DNA of 6,759 bases from an uncultured Eggerthellaceae bacterium (GTDB lineage: Bacteria; Actinomycetota; Coriobacteriia; Coriobacteriales; Eggerthellaceae): the NCBI GenBank assembly GCA_949450265.1, contig CASTMW010000080.1:1-6759 (forward strand). The letters run 5' to 3'. Position 1 is the first letter of the stretch. Each line of letters begins with the position of its first letter. The notes below the pieces were generated by a model, which did no database searches, was not told the origin of the DNA, and was given only the letters and a program-made list of their open reading frames with translations. Below are positions 5,809 through 6,759 of this stretch, in pieces. The position numbers were made by a program, and so were the translations under genes.

Positions 5809-6759
5809 TTAGCTATTAGAAGAGTTTCTAGAGGTGTCTCTGCGCCGCACGAAGAGCGCTACGGCGATAACGGCTACAGCAGCTCCTGCCACGATGGACA
5901 GGGCGGTGAAGAGCGGGACATTCTGGTCGCCAGTTTGGGTGAGGGCCACGCCGCTGGTCGTGCGCGGGTTGTCTACGAAGTCCTTGATCAGCTCGGGATC
6001 GGCATTCGCGCCTTCAGGGAGTAGCGAGATGACCTCGTCCTCGGTCAGCGTGGCATCGCCGGGAAGCGGCGCTTCGGGTTCTGCAGGCTCTTCCGGCTCA
6101 CCCACGATCGCATCATCGGGCGGTGCCGGAGAGATGATGTCTGTGGGTGGCGTGGGACTCAGATCGGGAGCTTGGGGGGTATCCGGCACGGGAACGCCTT
6201 CAGGTCCTACATCGATCGCTGAGGTGTATAGGACGTTGATCGTGTTGTCATCGGAATTGGGATCCAGCACGATCTCGGACGGGTATGTGTCGATAACGTA
6301 GAGGTCGTTCAGCTTGTACTCGAAGGCATCGCCATTTATGGCTTGCAAGGCAGGACGCCCGGTGAAGGTCTGAGACCCCATTTTGGTGAAGGTCACGTCC
6401 TCGGGTGCCAGCGCACCGGCCCAGGTGTCGGCTGTCAGATCGGCACCGGTCATCAGGTAGTAGTTCACAGTGAAATCGGTGTTCATTGAATTGCCGTAAT
6501 CCAGTTCGATCACGTTCTTCGATTCATCAGTGCTCACCGTGAGGTAGCGGGGGTAGCCATCGAAGAAGAAGAAACCGGGAAGATACCGCACGTAATCCCA
6601 TGCATGCAATTGCTGGCCCTCGGTAAGGCCCGAGATGACACGTGTGCCCAGTAGACGCCCGGTACCAGTGGTAAGGCCGTGATCGGGATCATCGTAGCTT
6701 ATGATCTCCACGTAATAGATGGTCGCGGTCAGGCCCGTGACAGGTGCCGTGGTGGCATC
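5809..6759 (-). CDS. Cell-wall-anchored surface protein, C-terminal part (cut by window edge)
   Basis: 316 codons are visible. The frame is still open at 6759, so the N-terminus lies outside and the GTG at 6711 is not a real start. Visible residues 1-91 and 92-182 form two degenerate beta-rich modules. Each opens with a Tyr-Tyr strand (ATIYYVEIISYDD; FTVNYYLMTG) and closes with an Asn/Asp-rich strand ending in a leucine-tyrosine pattern (NVIELDYG; NTINVLYTS), much like MucBP-type repeats. A Pro/Glu/Asp-rich stretch (183-235) would span the wall. The C-terminus is a textbook sorting signal: LTQTGD (273-278), a hydrophobic helix (281-304), then RRR and a short polar tail. It should be cleaved by a sortase between Thr and Gly and linked to peptidoglycan. 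Adhesion or mucin binding is a guess from the modules. No sortase gene is in the window. Confidence 0.88.
   Translation of the reverse strand, partial: DATTAPVTGLTATIYYVEIISYDDPDHGLTTGTGRLLGTRVISGLTEGQQLHAWDYVRYLPGFFFFDGYPRYLTVSTDESKNVIELDYGNSMNTDFTVNYYLMTGADLTADTWAGALAPEDVTFTKMGSQTFTGRPALQAINGDAFEYKLNDLYVIDTYPSEIVLDPNSDDNTINVLYTSAIDVGPEGVPVPDTPQAPDLSPTPPTDIISPAPPDDAIVGEPEEPAEPEAPLPGDATLTEDEVISLLPEGANADPELIKDFVDNPRTTSGVALTQTGDQNVPLFTALSIVAGAAVAVIAVALFVRRRDTSRNSSNS
6214..6759 (-). repeat. Two degenerate tandem MucBP-like modules (protein level)
   Basis: Module 1 is encoded by 6487-6759 and module 2 by 6214-6486, about 91 residues each. They share strand order and boundary patterns (an opening Tyr-Tyr strand, a central G-x-x-x-A/L turn region, a closing Asn-Val/Ile strand ending in Tyr). 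They show little nucleotide identity, so this is old duplication rather than a recent array. Module 1 may begin beyond the window. Confidence 0.5.

Noticed and set aside
6562..6575. Run of four TTC (Phe) codons in the surface protein as a phase-variable repeat
   Set aside because: It is a short trinucleotide run. Slippage would not shift the frame, and similar runs occur by chance.
6711..6711. GTG at 6711 as the start of the surface protein
   Set aside because: The frame stays open with module-like sequence to the window edge, and no signal peptide follows the GTG, so the gene continues outside.

Overview
This is an ordinary chromosomal segment of a moderately GC-rich Gram-positive bacterium. 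The wall-anchored surface protein, the lipoprotein, the strong G/C preference at third codon positions and a possible leaderless promoter fit Actinomycetota. A gut coriobacterium (Eggerthellaceae-like) is my best guess. That assignment is inferred from gene style, not from any marker gene.

Layout. Positions 1-138 hold no gene I can assign. A forward cluster follows, closely spaced and probably cotranscribed. It holds an APC-superfamily permease resembling the putrescine importer PuuP (139-1521), a full-length two-domain MazG nucleotide pyrophosphohydrolase (1540-2376), and a ten-helix EamA/DMT transporter of the YicL type (2407-3348). A 180-base gap with two adjacent inverted repeats leads to a small secreted lipoprotein of unknown function (3529-4086, +). 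This gene runs tail to tail into a second EamA/DMT transporter on the minus strand (4076-4969), and the two coding regions overlap by 11 bases.

The second transporter is divergent from a LOG-family phosphoribohydrolase (5066-5677, +). The intergenic region between them carries a perfect TATAAT placed so that the transporter mRNA would be leaderless, a TATACT facing the LOG gene, and a 10-bp palindrome. The LOG gene ends at a strong intrinsic terminator (5721-5757). Entering from the right edge on the minus strand is the C-terminal part of a cell-wall surface protein (5809 to beyond 6759). It has two degenerate MucBP-like modules, a Pro/Glu/Asp-rich wall-spanning stretch, and a sorting signal with a non-canonical LTQTG pentapeptide.

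Working together: the window is rich in small-molecule transport (three transporters) and nucleotide housekeeping (MazG, LOG), plus two surface-exposed proteins. No shared pathway is evident. I found no CRISPR array, tRNA, rRNA, insertion sequence, phage or toxin-antitoxin gene, and nothing that looks like an undescribed multi-gene system. The observations most worth checking are the unusual sortase motif, the possible leaderless promoter, and the paired palindromes before the lipoprotein.
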